A stretch of DNA of 64,000 bases from Congeria kusceri. Its lineage: Eukaryota > Mollusca > Bivalvia > Myida > Dreissenidae. The position numbers and the translations under genes are program-made. Below, piece after piece: positions 34,925-48,000 of the stretch. How positions within the stretch are numbered: the stretch's first letter is position 1; the number at the start of each line of letters is the position of its first letter. A model generated the notes under the pieces. That model was not told the origin of the DNA and searched no databases. It was given only the letters and a program-made list of their open reading frames with translations. The stretch is taken from NCBI GenBank assembly GCA_027627225.1, contig CM051029.1, positions 73,661,078 through 73,725,077 on the forward strand, read 5' to 3'.

Positions 34925-37900
34925 CGAATGGCATAAGAATCTTGTTAAATATGAACCCTAGATCCCTAATTTGTTAAATATGAACCCTAGACCCCTACCT
35001 TGTTACATGAACCTAGACCCCTACCTTGCTAAATATGAACCCTAGATCCCTACCTTGTTAAATATGAACCCTAGACCCCTACCTTGTTACATGAACCCTA
35101 GACCCCTACCTTTTTAAATATGAACCCTAGATCCCTACCTTGTTAAATATGAACCCTAGACCCCTACCTTGTTAAACATGAACCCTAGATCCCTATACCT
35201 TGTTACATATGAACCCTAGACCCCTACCTTGTTATATATGAACCCTAGATCCCTACCTTGTTACATATGAACCCTAGACCCCTACCTTGTTACATATGAA
35301 CCCTAGATCCCTATACCTTGTTACATATGAACCCTAGATCCCTACCTTGTTACATATGAACCCTAGATCCCTACCTTGTTACATATGAACCCTAGATCCC
35401 TACCTTGTTACATATGAACCCTAGATCCCTACCTTGTTAAATATGAACCCTAGATCCCTACCTTGTTACATATGAACCCTAGATCCCTACCTTGTTACAT
35501 ATGAACCCTAGATGCCTACCTTGTTACATATGAACCCTAGATCCCTACCTTGTTACATATGAACCCTAGATGCCTACCTTGTTAAATATGAACCCTAGAT
35601 GCCTACCTTGTTAAATATGAACCCTAGATCCCTACCTTGTTACATATGAACCCTAGATCCCTACCTTGTTACATATGAACCCTAGATCCCTACCTTGTTA
35701 CATATGAACCCTAGATCCCTACCTTGTTACATATGAACCCTAGATCCCTACCTTGTTACATATGAACCCTAGATCCCTACCTTGTTACATATGAACCCTA
35801 GATCCCTACCTTGTTACATATGAACCCTAGATCCCTACCTTGTTACATATGAACCCAAGATGCCTACCTTGATAAATATGAACCCTAGATCCCTACCTCG
35901 TTAAATATGAACCCTAGATCCCTACCTCGTTACATATGAACCCTAGATGCCTATCTTGTTACATATGAACCCTAGATGCCTACCTCGTTACATATGAACC
36001 TAGATGCCTACCTTGTTACATATGAACCCTAGATGCCTACCTTGTTACATATGAACCTAGATCCCTACCTTGTTACATATGAACCCTAGATCCCTACCTT
36101 GTTACATATGAACCCTAGATGCCTACCTTGTTAAATATGAACCCTAGATCACTACCTCGTTAAATATGAACCCTAGATGCCTACCGTGTTACATATGAAC
36201 CCTAGATCCCTACCTTGTTACATATGAACCCTAGATCCCTACCTTGTTACATATGAAGCCTAGATGCCTACCTTGTTACATATGAACCCTAGATGCCTAC
36301 CTTGTTACATATGAACCCTAGACCCCTACCTTGTTAAATATGAACCCTAGATCCCTACCTTGTTAAATATGAACCCTAGATCACAACCTTGTTACATATG
36401 AACCCTAGATCCCTACCTTGTTACATATGAACCCTAGATCCCTACCTTGTTACATATGAACCCTAGACACCTACCTTGTTACATATGAACCCTAGATCCC
36501 TACCTTGTTACATATGAACCCTAGATCCCTACCTTGTTAAATATGAACCCTAGATCCCTACCTTGTTACATATGAACCCTAGATCCCTACCTTGTTACAT
36601 ATGAACCCTAGATGCCTACCTTGTTACATATGAACCCTAGATCCCTACCTTGTTACATATGAACCCTAGATGCCTACCTTGTTACATATGAACCCTAGAT
36701 CCCTACCTTGTTAAATATGAACCCTAGATCCCTACCTTGTTACATATGAACCCTAGATCCCTACCTTGTTACATATGAACCCTAGATCCCTACCTTGTTA
36801 CATATGAACCCTAGATCCCTACCTTGTTACATATGAACCCTAGATCCCTACCTTGTTACATATGAACCCTAGATCCCTACCTTGTTACATATGAACCCTA
36901 GATCCCTACCTTGTTACATATGAACCCTAGATCCGTACCTTGCTAAATATGAACCCTAGATCCCTACCTTGTTACATATGAACCCTAGATCCCTACCTTG
37001 TTACATATGAACCCTAGATCCCTACCTTGTTACATATGAACCCTAGATGCCTACCTTGTTAAATATGAACCCTAGATGCCTACCTTGTTACATATGAACC
37101 CTAGATCCCTACCTTGTTACATATGAACCCTAGATCCCTACCTTGTTACATATGAACCCTAGATCCCTACCTTGTTACATATGAACCCTAGATCCCTACC
37201 TTGTTAAATATGAACCCTAGATCCCTACCTTGTTACATATGAACCCTAGATCCCTACCTTGTTACATATGAACCCTAGATGCCTACCTTGTTACATATGA
37301 ACCCTAGATCCCTACCTTGTTACATATGAACCCTAGATGCCTACCTTGTTAAATATGAACCCTAGATGCCTACCTTGTTAAATATGAACCCTAGATCCCT
37401 ACCTTGTTACATATGAACCCTAGATCCCTACCTTGTTACATATGAACCCTAGATCCCTACCTTGTTACATATGAACCCTAGATCCCTACCTTGTTACATA
37501 TGAACCCTAGATCCCTACCTTGTTACATATGAACCCTAGATCCCTACCTTGTTACATATGAACCCTAGATCCCTACCTTGTTACATATGAACCCTAGATC
37601 CCTACCTTGTTACATATGAACCCAAGATGCCTACCTTGATAAATATGAACCCTAGATCCCTACCTCGTTAAATATGAACCCTAGATCCCTACCTCGTTAC
37701 ATATGAACCCTAGATGCCTATCTTGTTACATATGAACCCTAGATGCCTACCTCGTTACATATGAACCTAGATGCCTACCTTGTTACATATGAACCCTAGA
37801 TGCCTACCTTGTTACATATGAACCTAGATCCCTACCTTGTTACATATGAACCCTAGATCCCTACCTTGTTACATATGAACCCTAGATGCCTACCTTGTTA

Positions 37901-39055
37901 AATATGAACCCTAGATCACTACCTCGTTAAATATGAACCCTAGATGCCTACCGTGTTACATATGAACCCTAGATCCCTACCTTGTTACATATGAACCCTA
38001 GATCCCTACCTTGTTACATATGAAGCCTAGATGCCTACCTTGTTACATATGAACCCTAGATGCCTACCTTGTTACATATGAACCCTAGACCCCTACCTTG
38101 TTAAATATGAACCCTAGATCCCTACCTTGTTAAATATGAACCCTAGATCACAACCTTGTTACATATGAACCCTAGATCCCTACCTTGTTACATATGAACC
38201 CTAGATCCCTACCTTGTTACATATGAACCCTAGACACCTACCTTGTTACATATGAACCCTAGATCCCTACCTTGTTACATATGAACCCTAGATCCCTACC
38301 TTGTTAAATATGAACCCTAGATCCCTACCTTGTTACATATGAACCCTAGATCCCTACCTTGTTACATATGAACCCTAGATGCCTACCTTGTTACATATGA
38401 ACCCTAGATCCCTACCTTGTTACATATGAACCCTAGATGCCTACCTTGTTACATATGAACCCTAGATCCCTACCTTGTTAAATATGAACCCTAGATCCCT
38501 ACCTTGTTACATATGAACCCTAGATCCCTACCTTGTTACATATGAACCCTAGATCCCTACCTTGTTACATATGAACCCTAGATCCCTACCTTGTTACATA
38601 TGAACCCTAGATCCCTACCTTGTTACATATGAACCCTAGATCCCTACCTTGTTACATATGAACCCTAGATCCCTACCTTGTTACATATGAACCCTAGATC
38701 CGTACCTTGCTAAATATGAACCCTAGATCCCTACCTTGTTACATATGAACCCTAGATCCCTACCTTGTTACATATGAACCCTAGATCCCTACCTTGTTAC
38801 ATATGAACCCTAGATGCCTACCTTGTTAAATATGAACCCTAGATGCCTACCTTGTTACATATGAACCCTAGATCCCTACCTTGTTACATATGAACCCTAG
38901 ACCCCTACCTTGTTACATATGAACCCTAGATCCCTACCTTGTTACATATGAACCCTAGATCCCTACCTTGTTACATATGAACCCTAGATCCCTACCTTGT
39001 TACATATGAACCCTAGATCCCTATACCTTGTTAAATATGAACCCTAGATCCCTAC
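34925..39055. repeat. 29 bp satellite, about 140 copies, with 1767 bp higher-order duplication
   Basis: The unit is ACCTTGTTACATATGAACCC followed by TAGATCCCT. Variants (GATGCC, GACCCC, TTAAATATG, CTCGTTA, CTATACC) mark individual units. The variant CCCAAGATGCC occurs at 35854 and 37621 and GATCCGTACCTTGC at 36929 and 38696, both 1767 bp apart. The intervening variants agree, so about 35345-37112 is repeated as about 37112-38879. The array ends directly at the KDM6 stop codon (TAG at 39056-39058, minus strand). Read in the KDM6 direction every unit holds AAGGTAGGGATC, which looks like a splice donor. Confidence 0.97.
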
Positions 39056-42000
39056 CTAATAAGTGTTGATCTGCCTTGCAGGCAGCTGCATGGTGAAGTT
39101 GTTATAGATGGACATGAGATCTTCCAGGCGGTGCTGGTTAAGGACGACGAAGCCCTCGAGTTTTGGCTGGATTTTACGGCTGCAGTCCTGACAGTGGACA
39201 ACAAACTTGCTGTCTTGCTCCTTCACAAAGAGGATGTTGAACACCTCCACCTGTCAAACAGAACATCGACTGTTGTTACCGGTATATCTGTTGCATCAAT
39301 ACATACATAGGAAATCAATACAAGACACCTGTACACGAGTCAAACAGAACATCAACTGTTGTTACCAGTATATCTGTTGTATCAATACATACATAGGAAA
39401 TCAATACAAGACACCTGTACATGAGTCAAACAGAACATCAATGGTTGTTATATCTGTTATATCAATACATAAATAGGAAATCAGTACAAGACACCTGTAC
39501 ATTAATCAAACAGAACATCAATAGTTCTTATATGTGTTGTATCATACATCCATAGGAAATCAATACAAGACACCTGTACATGAATCAAACAGAACATCAA
39601 TGGTTGTTATATATGTTGTATCAATACATCCATAGGAAATCAATACAAGAGACCTGTACATGAGTCAAACAGAGCATCAATGGTTGTTATATCTGTTAGA
39701 TAAATACATACATAGGATATCAATACACGACACCTGTACACGAGTCAAACAGAACATCAACTGTTGTTATCAATATCACTATACATGTATATATAAGAAA
39801 TCAAAATGAGACACATGTATTCATGAACAAATATGTCTCTCACAGGATTGAAATTCCACCAGATCTTCAAAATAATTTACACACGACAAAATTGTTCATC
39901 ATTGCGGAAAGCAACCCTAGTTATATTTGCAACACTTTTAAGAAATGGGACAGCTGACACTACATTATGATCACCAACTGTCTGAGTTATACATTGTGCA
40001 TCTGAATGTGGCTTAAAATGAATGTTTATTTCTTGTAATCTCCAAACATGCTCGCCTAAAAGAAAGTTGACTTCCTTCGAGTAAGAAGGCTAACGTGAAG
40101 ACTGTGTTGTCCCACATGTCTCACACATTATTGGGTGAAAAACAACAACACACAACATACCCGAGTGCCGCTCAAATTTCAATGGCATGTAATCTCACTC
40201 ACCTCACGAACATTACAGTGGAATGTAGCCTCACTCACCTCACACATGTTACAGGAGAATGTGGCCTCACTCACCTTACACATGTAACAGTAGAATGTAG
40301 CCTCACTCACCTCACACATGTTACAGTAGAATGTAGCCTCACTCACCTCACACATGTCACAGTAGAATGTAGCCTCACTCACCTCACACATGTTACAGTA
40401 GAATGTGGCCTCACTCACCTCACACACGTAATAGTGGAATGTTACCACACTCACCTCATACACATTACAGTGGAATGTAGCCTCACTCACCTCACACATG
40501 TTACAGTAGAATGTGGCCTCATTCACCTTACACATGTAACAGTGGAATGTTACCCCACTCACCTCATACACATTACAGTGGAATGTAGCCTCACTCACCT
40601 CACACATGTTACAGTAGAATGTGGCCTCACTCACCTCACACATGTAACAGTGGAATGTTACCCCACTCACCTCATACACATTACAGTGGAATGTAGCCTC
40701 ACTCACCTCACACATGTTACATTAGAATGTAGCCTCAGTCACCTTACACATGTAACAGTGGAATGTTACCCCACTCACCTCATACACATTACAGTGGAAT
40801 GTAGCCTCACTCATCTCACACATGTTACAGTAGAATGTAGCCTCATTCACCTTACACATGTAACAGTGGAATGTTACCCCACTCACCTCACACAAATTTC
40901 AGTGGCATATAGCCTCACTCACCTCACACACGTTACAGTAGTGTGCAGCCTCTCCCTCCACTCTGCCGTGCCATTTGATGTCCAGGCCCATCTCCGTCAC
41001 AAAGTCAATGGTGAACTGGATGTTACGCAGCGAGGACATCAGTGTCGACCTGAAACAAGGGAGCGGCGACTGAGCAGAGGTCACATTGCTGGTACTTAAT
41101 TTTGTTATATGGTAAAAAATTATAGTTACATTTTTTAAATGTTCATATACTTTTTGCAATTATCTTTCTTTAGTTTTCTTATTGTAAATCCTTCCTATGC
41201 ATGCCCTATTGGGCAGACATGTCATACGTTCAACCATCACAGTTTTATATTTAGTTGCCCAGGACTTCGGTGAAAATGGGTTATTTCAACGATTGCGTAG
41301 TACAAGGCTTTGAAGGCTTTTGTAATAGAAACGATTGTAAACTCAGAGTCTGATCAGCAATTTCTTTAGTGAGCAAACATTTTGTGAATATCAGAAAGTT
41401 AAGAACATTATCTGAGCAAAAATTGCGTGAATATCAGAAAGTTTACAACATTATCTATTAAAGATCAAGACTGTTTAAAACTAATAGCATTTCTTAACTT
41501 CAACTATTCAAACTGACTATTGTTCAACAAGAAAATCACAGCTTGTAGCATTTTTCCGCAATAAATAAATAAAGCGAACGTACTTAAGTAGCTCAAACAG
41601 CTTCTGGTCTGGGATTTTCACATTCTTGGCAATGTTCCAGACGAGGTGCAGCATGGGCACGATGGACTTGTAGTTCTGCAGCTTGTTGAACTCGTAGCGT
41701 TCCAGGCCCATCTGGAGCTGCCGCGTAGTCATCGGTCCTACGTTCCACGCAATGTTGTTACACCAGCCCTGCAGGATCGAATTGTGTGTCAGTTATCCCT
41801 TATCGAGCCTATATCAAGATATCTGCATGATAGAATTGTGTGTCAGTTATCCCTTATCGAGCCTATATCAAGATATCTGCAGGATAGAATTGTGTGTCAG
41901 TTATCCCTTATCGAGCCTATATCAAGATATCTGCAGGATTGAATTGTGTGTCAGTTATCCCTTATCGAGCCTATATCAAGATATCTGCAGGATAGAATTG

Positions 42001-45000
42001 TGTGTCAGTTATCCCTTATCGAGCCTATATCAAGGTATCTGCAGGATATAATTGTGTGTCAGTTATCCCTTATCGAGCCTATATCAAGATATCTGCAGGA
42101 TATAATTGTGTGTCAGTTATCCCTTATCGAGCCTATATCAAGATATCTGCAGGATTGAATTGTGTGTCAGTTAACCCTCATCGAGCCTATATCAAGATAT
42201 CTGCAGGATTGAATTGTGCGTCAGTTATCCCTCATCGAGCCTATATCAAGATATCTGCAGGATTGAATTGTGTGTCAGTTACCCCTTATCGAGCCTATAT
42301 CAAGATATCTGCAGGATAGAATTATGTGTCAGTTATCCCTCATCGAGCCTATATCAAGATATCTGCAGGATAGAATTGTGTGTCAGTTATCCCTCATCGA
42401 GCCTATATCGAGATATCTTGGCATTTAAAAAGCTCATTAATAAAGCGGTTCCCCAATACACAAGAGGAATAATCAGTTCAGCACCTCTAATCCGATAACA
42501 GCTAATTACTGGGAAGTGTTGGGAGACTTAAATAAATACGAGAAATAAATACAATATATATACGCAATTTAATAAATTTTATACTAGTGTCAACCTTATA
42601 TAATTTCCTTTCAGAAAAGTATGTGGTATAGATAAATATGAGTAACTATGCATCAGTGACTGTGATATACAGCAGATGACCCCTTTAAACCTTGCTTTAA
42701 TAGTAACACTCAGTTATATCTGGCTCTGCAGCTGCTGATAGGCAATGTGTATTCAGCCGGTTAAGAGTTAACATACAAATAGTTGGGTTAGAAGCATGGC
42801 GGAATTAGAGGCCTGTTGTACTAATAAACATTCTATCATACTCACAATACTACTTTTCAAAATATGACAGGAAAACAAAACTTCAACGCAAATTCCATTG
42901 TTAGCTCTTGTGGCCATTTTGTGCAGTGAGGCGAAACCATTTGAATAAGTTTGGTAGAGTGTAAAGTTTCATCAAGATTAATCAAGAACTTTAGAAAATA
43001 TGACAGGAATACAAAACTTTAACACAAATTCTATTTTTAGCTCTAGTGGACATTTTGTGCAGTGAGGCGCAACCGTTTGAATAAGTTTGGTAGAGGAACA
43101 CTAAACAAACATTTGTGTAAAATTATTTGAAAATCTAGACATAGGTTTAGAAGAAAATGGCGTTTAGACATAATTCTATTTTCAGCTCTGGCGGCCATCT
43201 TGTGCAGTGAAGCGGAACTATTTTCACAGGTTTCGTAGTATGTTTTAATTGTTTGAACTCATCCTCTTTATGGCTTGTGTGCCATTCTGAAACGCATCTG
43301 CATCTGCATATACAAGACAAGCAAACAATGGTTGCTAGTTAGACAAACAGAATAACAATGGCTTCACTGAAGATACCTAGACACAGCAACGTTATAGACT
43401 GGTCAAACTACTAAACCCCTGTACTCACAATGGCCTGCACCCAGTGCACACATCCGGGGCCGATCCAGACCAGGTCTCCGGGCTTCTGTATGAAGCGGTA
43501 GACGGGCACGTTCTCATCGTACAGGTCCTCCAGTATGGGCCACCAGGAGCCGGATGCATAGTCCACGTTGTTCCTACACGAGAGACATTGGCATTTACAT
43601 AGTCCACGTTGTTCCTACACGAGAGACATTGGCATTTACATAGTCCACGTTGTTCCTACACGAGAGACATTGGCATTTACATAGTCCACGTTGTTCCTAC
43701 ACGAGAGACATTGGCATTTACATAGTCCACGTTGTTCCTACACGAGAGACATTGGCATTTACAACCAAATTGCAGCTGTTTTATTTCCTATTTCTGAGGA
43801 GAATTTTTTTAACACTACAAGAATTAACTAACTGCTCTATTCTTATTTCTGAAGAGAATTTTTCTCCAACTAGGAAAATCAATGTGTCTGTATGAAAATC
43901 TATTTATTGATTTACAAATATGTGTAGTTTTAGCAGATCTAATCGCAAACCAAATTAAAAGCAGAGTATCTTATTGGCAACCTGTTGTTAACTCGTGGAA
44001 GTACAATATGTTACCATTTTACGAACAGGAAATGTCCAATTTTTTTAGGCCAACACAAATAATCAGCAACAGTGATTACTTTGAAAACCTCTTGAAAAAC
44101 ATGCAGGTGGTATAACTTAAAGTATTGAGGCACAACAAAAAATATCGGAGTAGTCAGTAAATGGAATCGAAAGATGCCACTGTGTGTAAGTTGCACCTAA
44201 AATTTGGGATGAAAATTGAGAAAAAAATCTCTATCATTCAAAAGAAGGAAACATCCCAAGTATACAGATATGCTCAACAAAAGCGTGCGAAAACAGCTTG
44301 CCAGTTGTGAAACCTTTTTTAACTTGTTTGATGCGATAACCGTCAGTCAAGAGGGTAACTGGTTAATAATATTTGAGGCGTGTTATGGGAAAACCGGGCT
44401 TAATGCATATGCGTAGTGTCGTCCCGGATTATCCTGTGCAGTCCACACAGGCTAATCCGGGACGACACTTTCCACTATTGTGGTATTTTCTGTTTCAAGG
44501 ATGTCTCTTCTAAACATAAATCCACTGTAGGCAAAAAGTGTCGTCCCGGATTAGCCTGTGCGGACTCATTTATTGTTCTTCCCAACCAGGAGTTATAACC
44601 ACAAAACCTACCTTTCGCACATGTTGCAGATCACCCCCCAGTACTGCTCTGGCACAGCGAACCACTCTGTGTCCCCTGGGCCGATGTTGATGTTGATAGA
44701 ACAGAAATTGTTGTTCTCTTGATGACCTAAACAAGAAATAGGCAGATTTTTACACAATCAATCTACATAGTTTTAACTTTTAAAAGCTGATAAATCCTCA
44801 TCATGCAACCACTGAAGATATCAAGAGTGAAAATTTCAAAGATTTTGGGGAGAAAAAATATATACTCCAAAGTTGGGTGAATAGGGCCATAGTTTGCCCT
44901 CTACTGTGGAATCACTAATTTTCGCAGAGGTCTAATTTTCGCGCTCCCGCCATTTTGCGAATTTATGTCCACCGCAAATATTTACAGATTTTGTAATTTA

Positions 45001-48000
45001 GCCTTGGGAGTTTACACGTTCATTCAAATGTACTTTGGTAATCGTCACAAATATACGCAGGTATATGTGACTGTCCTGATGTTTTAATCATTTACGTCAA
45101 AAAGTTCAATATTTCTTACTACACTGTAATTGGTGAATGATTCATATTTCTTTTAAATTATATTGTGATCGTTTCTGTGCAATGAAGTGATTCAAACCTC
45201 TATAACACAGTCGCGGATTTGCACGAATTTAAGACCGCGCGAATATGTCCGCGATCGCATGTGCACAAAATTTGTACCCCGCGAATTCAAGTGATTCTAC
45301 AGTACTTGGTGTGCAGGAGCACAGAGAACGGGGCCATATATTGGCCCCAACTGGCCTTTAAAACAATCCCTGAAATGTCCTGCCTTCCTGGCAAGCGTGA
45401 TCCCGGTACCTTCATGTAGAGCTGGTGGATGTTCATGCCCAGGAAATAATGATTTTAAAGACATTTACTAGAGGATAATGACTTAAATACATGAGGTATA
45501 CATATCAGAACACTAAGCCCGTCGTTACTGGTGCTTGACTTTACTGAATTATACACGTGTTTTAGGATAACCGACTGCTCTTTGTTCATTCACACACCCC
45601 TATAACGGACCGCAAATGGACTTTTTATGCTATAATACTGAATAATACAGCTATTTTTACGATAACCGACGGCTCTTTGTTGGTTAACACACCCCTGTAA
45701 CGGATTGAAAATGGCCTCTGCTATATAGAGAATACTTGGTTAGTGTTGAATGAAGGTAAGTTTATTTAGCTAGGCTTAGAAAACCTGAACCACGAGCCTT
45801 GGCAAGTGGTTCACTTGTCGTGCCGAGCAAATAATGCCTCAGTCACACATTCCCGATTTTCACTGCTGTTCTTGAGCCGACAGCGTCCCGAATCAAATAT
45901 GTCAAAAGTCGGGACAATATTCTGAGATTAGGGACTTGAAATTAAATTTTTGATCTTTGACAGAGTCCCGATTCTCCTGAATGCGATCGGACACTTTCCC
46001 AACAGTGTCCCAACAGCGCTCCGACATTCCAGACTGTTTGATTATTTGTATCAATGCGCTATCCGCTGTCGGGAGCCATAATCGGGAATTTGTGACTGCC
46101 GCAATACTCCAGACGTGATATTTCTATATAATTTATAATGCATTATCAATCCCGTTCCACAAGACATTGTCCCGACAACGTCCCGAATATGAACCGATAC
46201 AGCCGAATCTATCTCAACAGAGTCCCGTCTATACAAATTTGGCCGAGTCTCCCGAAAGTTAAGGGAAAACCTTAACTGTCTGTAGTGCTTGGCCGATCAC
46301 GCCGAACATGTCCCGATAATTCCAGATTCTTACGACAACGTACAGACAGCGTTCCGACACCTCCATACAGCGTTCCGACAGCGTCCCGACATTTTTTTAA
46401 TTTTTATCGTAGCACTGTCGGGATCGCTATCGGTAGCCATAATCGGGAATGTGTGACTGAGGCTTAAACTTTTCCTTATTCAACACTTACCTAGTATTCA
46501 ATTAATCCCATCCTTTTCTGTCTTTATTTTGAAAATTAACTGAAGAAAACACACTAAAAATTACAAAAAAAACATAACATGACGTCAGAAAATCAATAAG
46601 ATGACATCATTATACTGCGAGTGTTTGCTTCATCACCACAGTGTTGAAATAAAGCAAAGTTTATTCCATGGGGTGTTATTTCGTCAATGCACGCCCTATG
46701 ATGGGGTAAATAAGGTTAACTAGGCTCTACCTGGCGTGCGTGATCCCGGCACCTTCATGTACAGCTGTAGGGTGTTCATGCCCAGGATGGTGTGGCCCAC
46801 GTGGCTGAGCATGTTGCTGCCGGAGACGAGGCGGCAGAACGCTGGCAGCTTGGCGATCTCCTGCAGCTGCTGGTACCACTTCTTCTGGTCCGAGAGGTCC
46901 ACGTTGGTGCCGAACTTGATCATCTTGGACTTCTTGCGACTGCACAGGGAAACATTTACTTTTAAAACATTTTGGAAAAAAAGCAGGAACAAATCTATTA
47001 ATCTAGTAGTAAACACGATTTGAATATTGGATTATGTGAAGCTGTGTCAAATATTCATTTAACTTGCAATAGAACATGTATCCGATCTATCAAATGTAAG
47101 AAAACAAACAGGATGTATTCAGTTAAGCATTATTAATCACCGATTTCATACTCTGTAAAGCACCTAAATGAAAATGAACCATATACTAGTTTCCCATTAA
47201 CAAGCATAACAAAATACACTCTGAGCAGTTTTTTTTAAGGCAAATTTGGGGCCAAAATTCAGCTCCGTTACCCTGCTTAAAAATTACATATTTTTCCCCT
47301 ATATTTACATTACAATTCCCCTCAGAATATAAGCTTTATTTATAAAAAAAAGACAAAAATCTGACAAAAAACTGACTAAGATAGAGGAATTTTCGTAAAC
47401 AATCCATGCAATTTTTCATTAAACCACGTTAGTGCATAATCTAAGATATCATTTGTAGCAAAACAGTTCATTAATGTATTATAACAAAGAAGAATATAAC
47501 ATGTAACAATGCTTCAAAAAATCCCCTTTTGGCATAAAAATCCCCAATCTGAAGATGGTGGGGAACCAAAGTTGAGAAAACACTGCTGCGATGTTATATA
47601 CAAGCCTTGGTACGTTGTACAACCTCGAGGTGATGGAAGAGTTCGAGTCACTGTCCGACTCCTTGAAGATGCCCTTCGCCTTCTCATGCTCCTCCTGAAA
47701 ACCCACGGATAGTCTACAGGGGGCAGTCACAACACAAACACTGTATGGTCCTTTGCTTCAGGCAAAGGTTTTATTGCATAAAATAGTAAATTCTGCATGT
47801 AACTATGCCATTAAAAAATATCACACCACAAATTCTTCATTTGTTGTATTTGTTTGGGTTTTTTTCAATTAATTTTATTCTTGATTATTTAGCTGAGATT
47901 TAAAATCATTTCAGAACTTTTTATCAATACAAAGTAGAATGGAACAAAAATTGGAACACTGTCAACTTTGGTCAAATGCTTTCTGATAACATATTTACAA

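Noticed and set aside
34925..39055. Telomere-like CCCTA motifs
   Set aside because: CCCTAGATCCCTA is part of a 29 bp unit, not a CCCTAA tract; the array lies inside a gene-bearing region.
40095..41099. 334-residue plus-strand ORF with [10 protein letters not shown] repeats
   Set aside because: Antisense of the 36 bp donor array and of the real KDM6 exon at 40923-41049.
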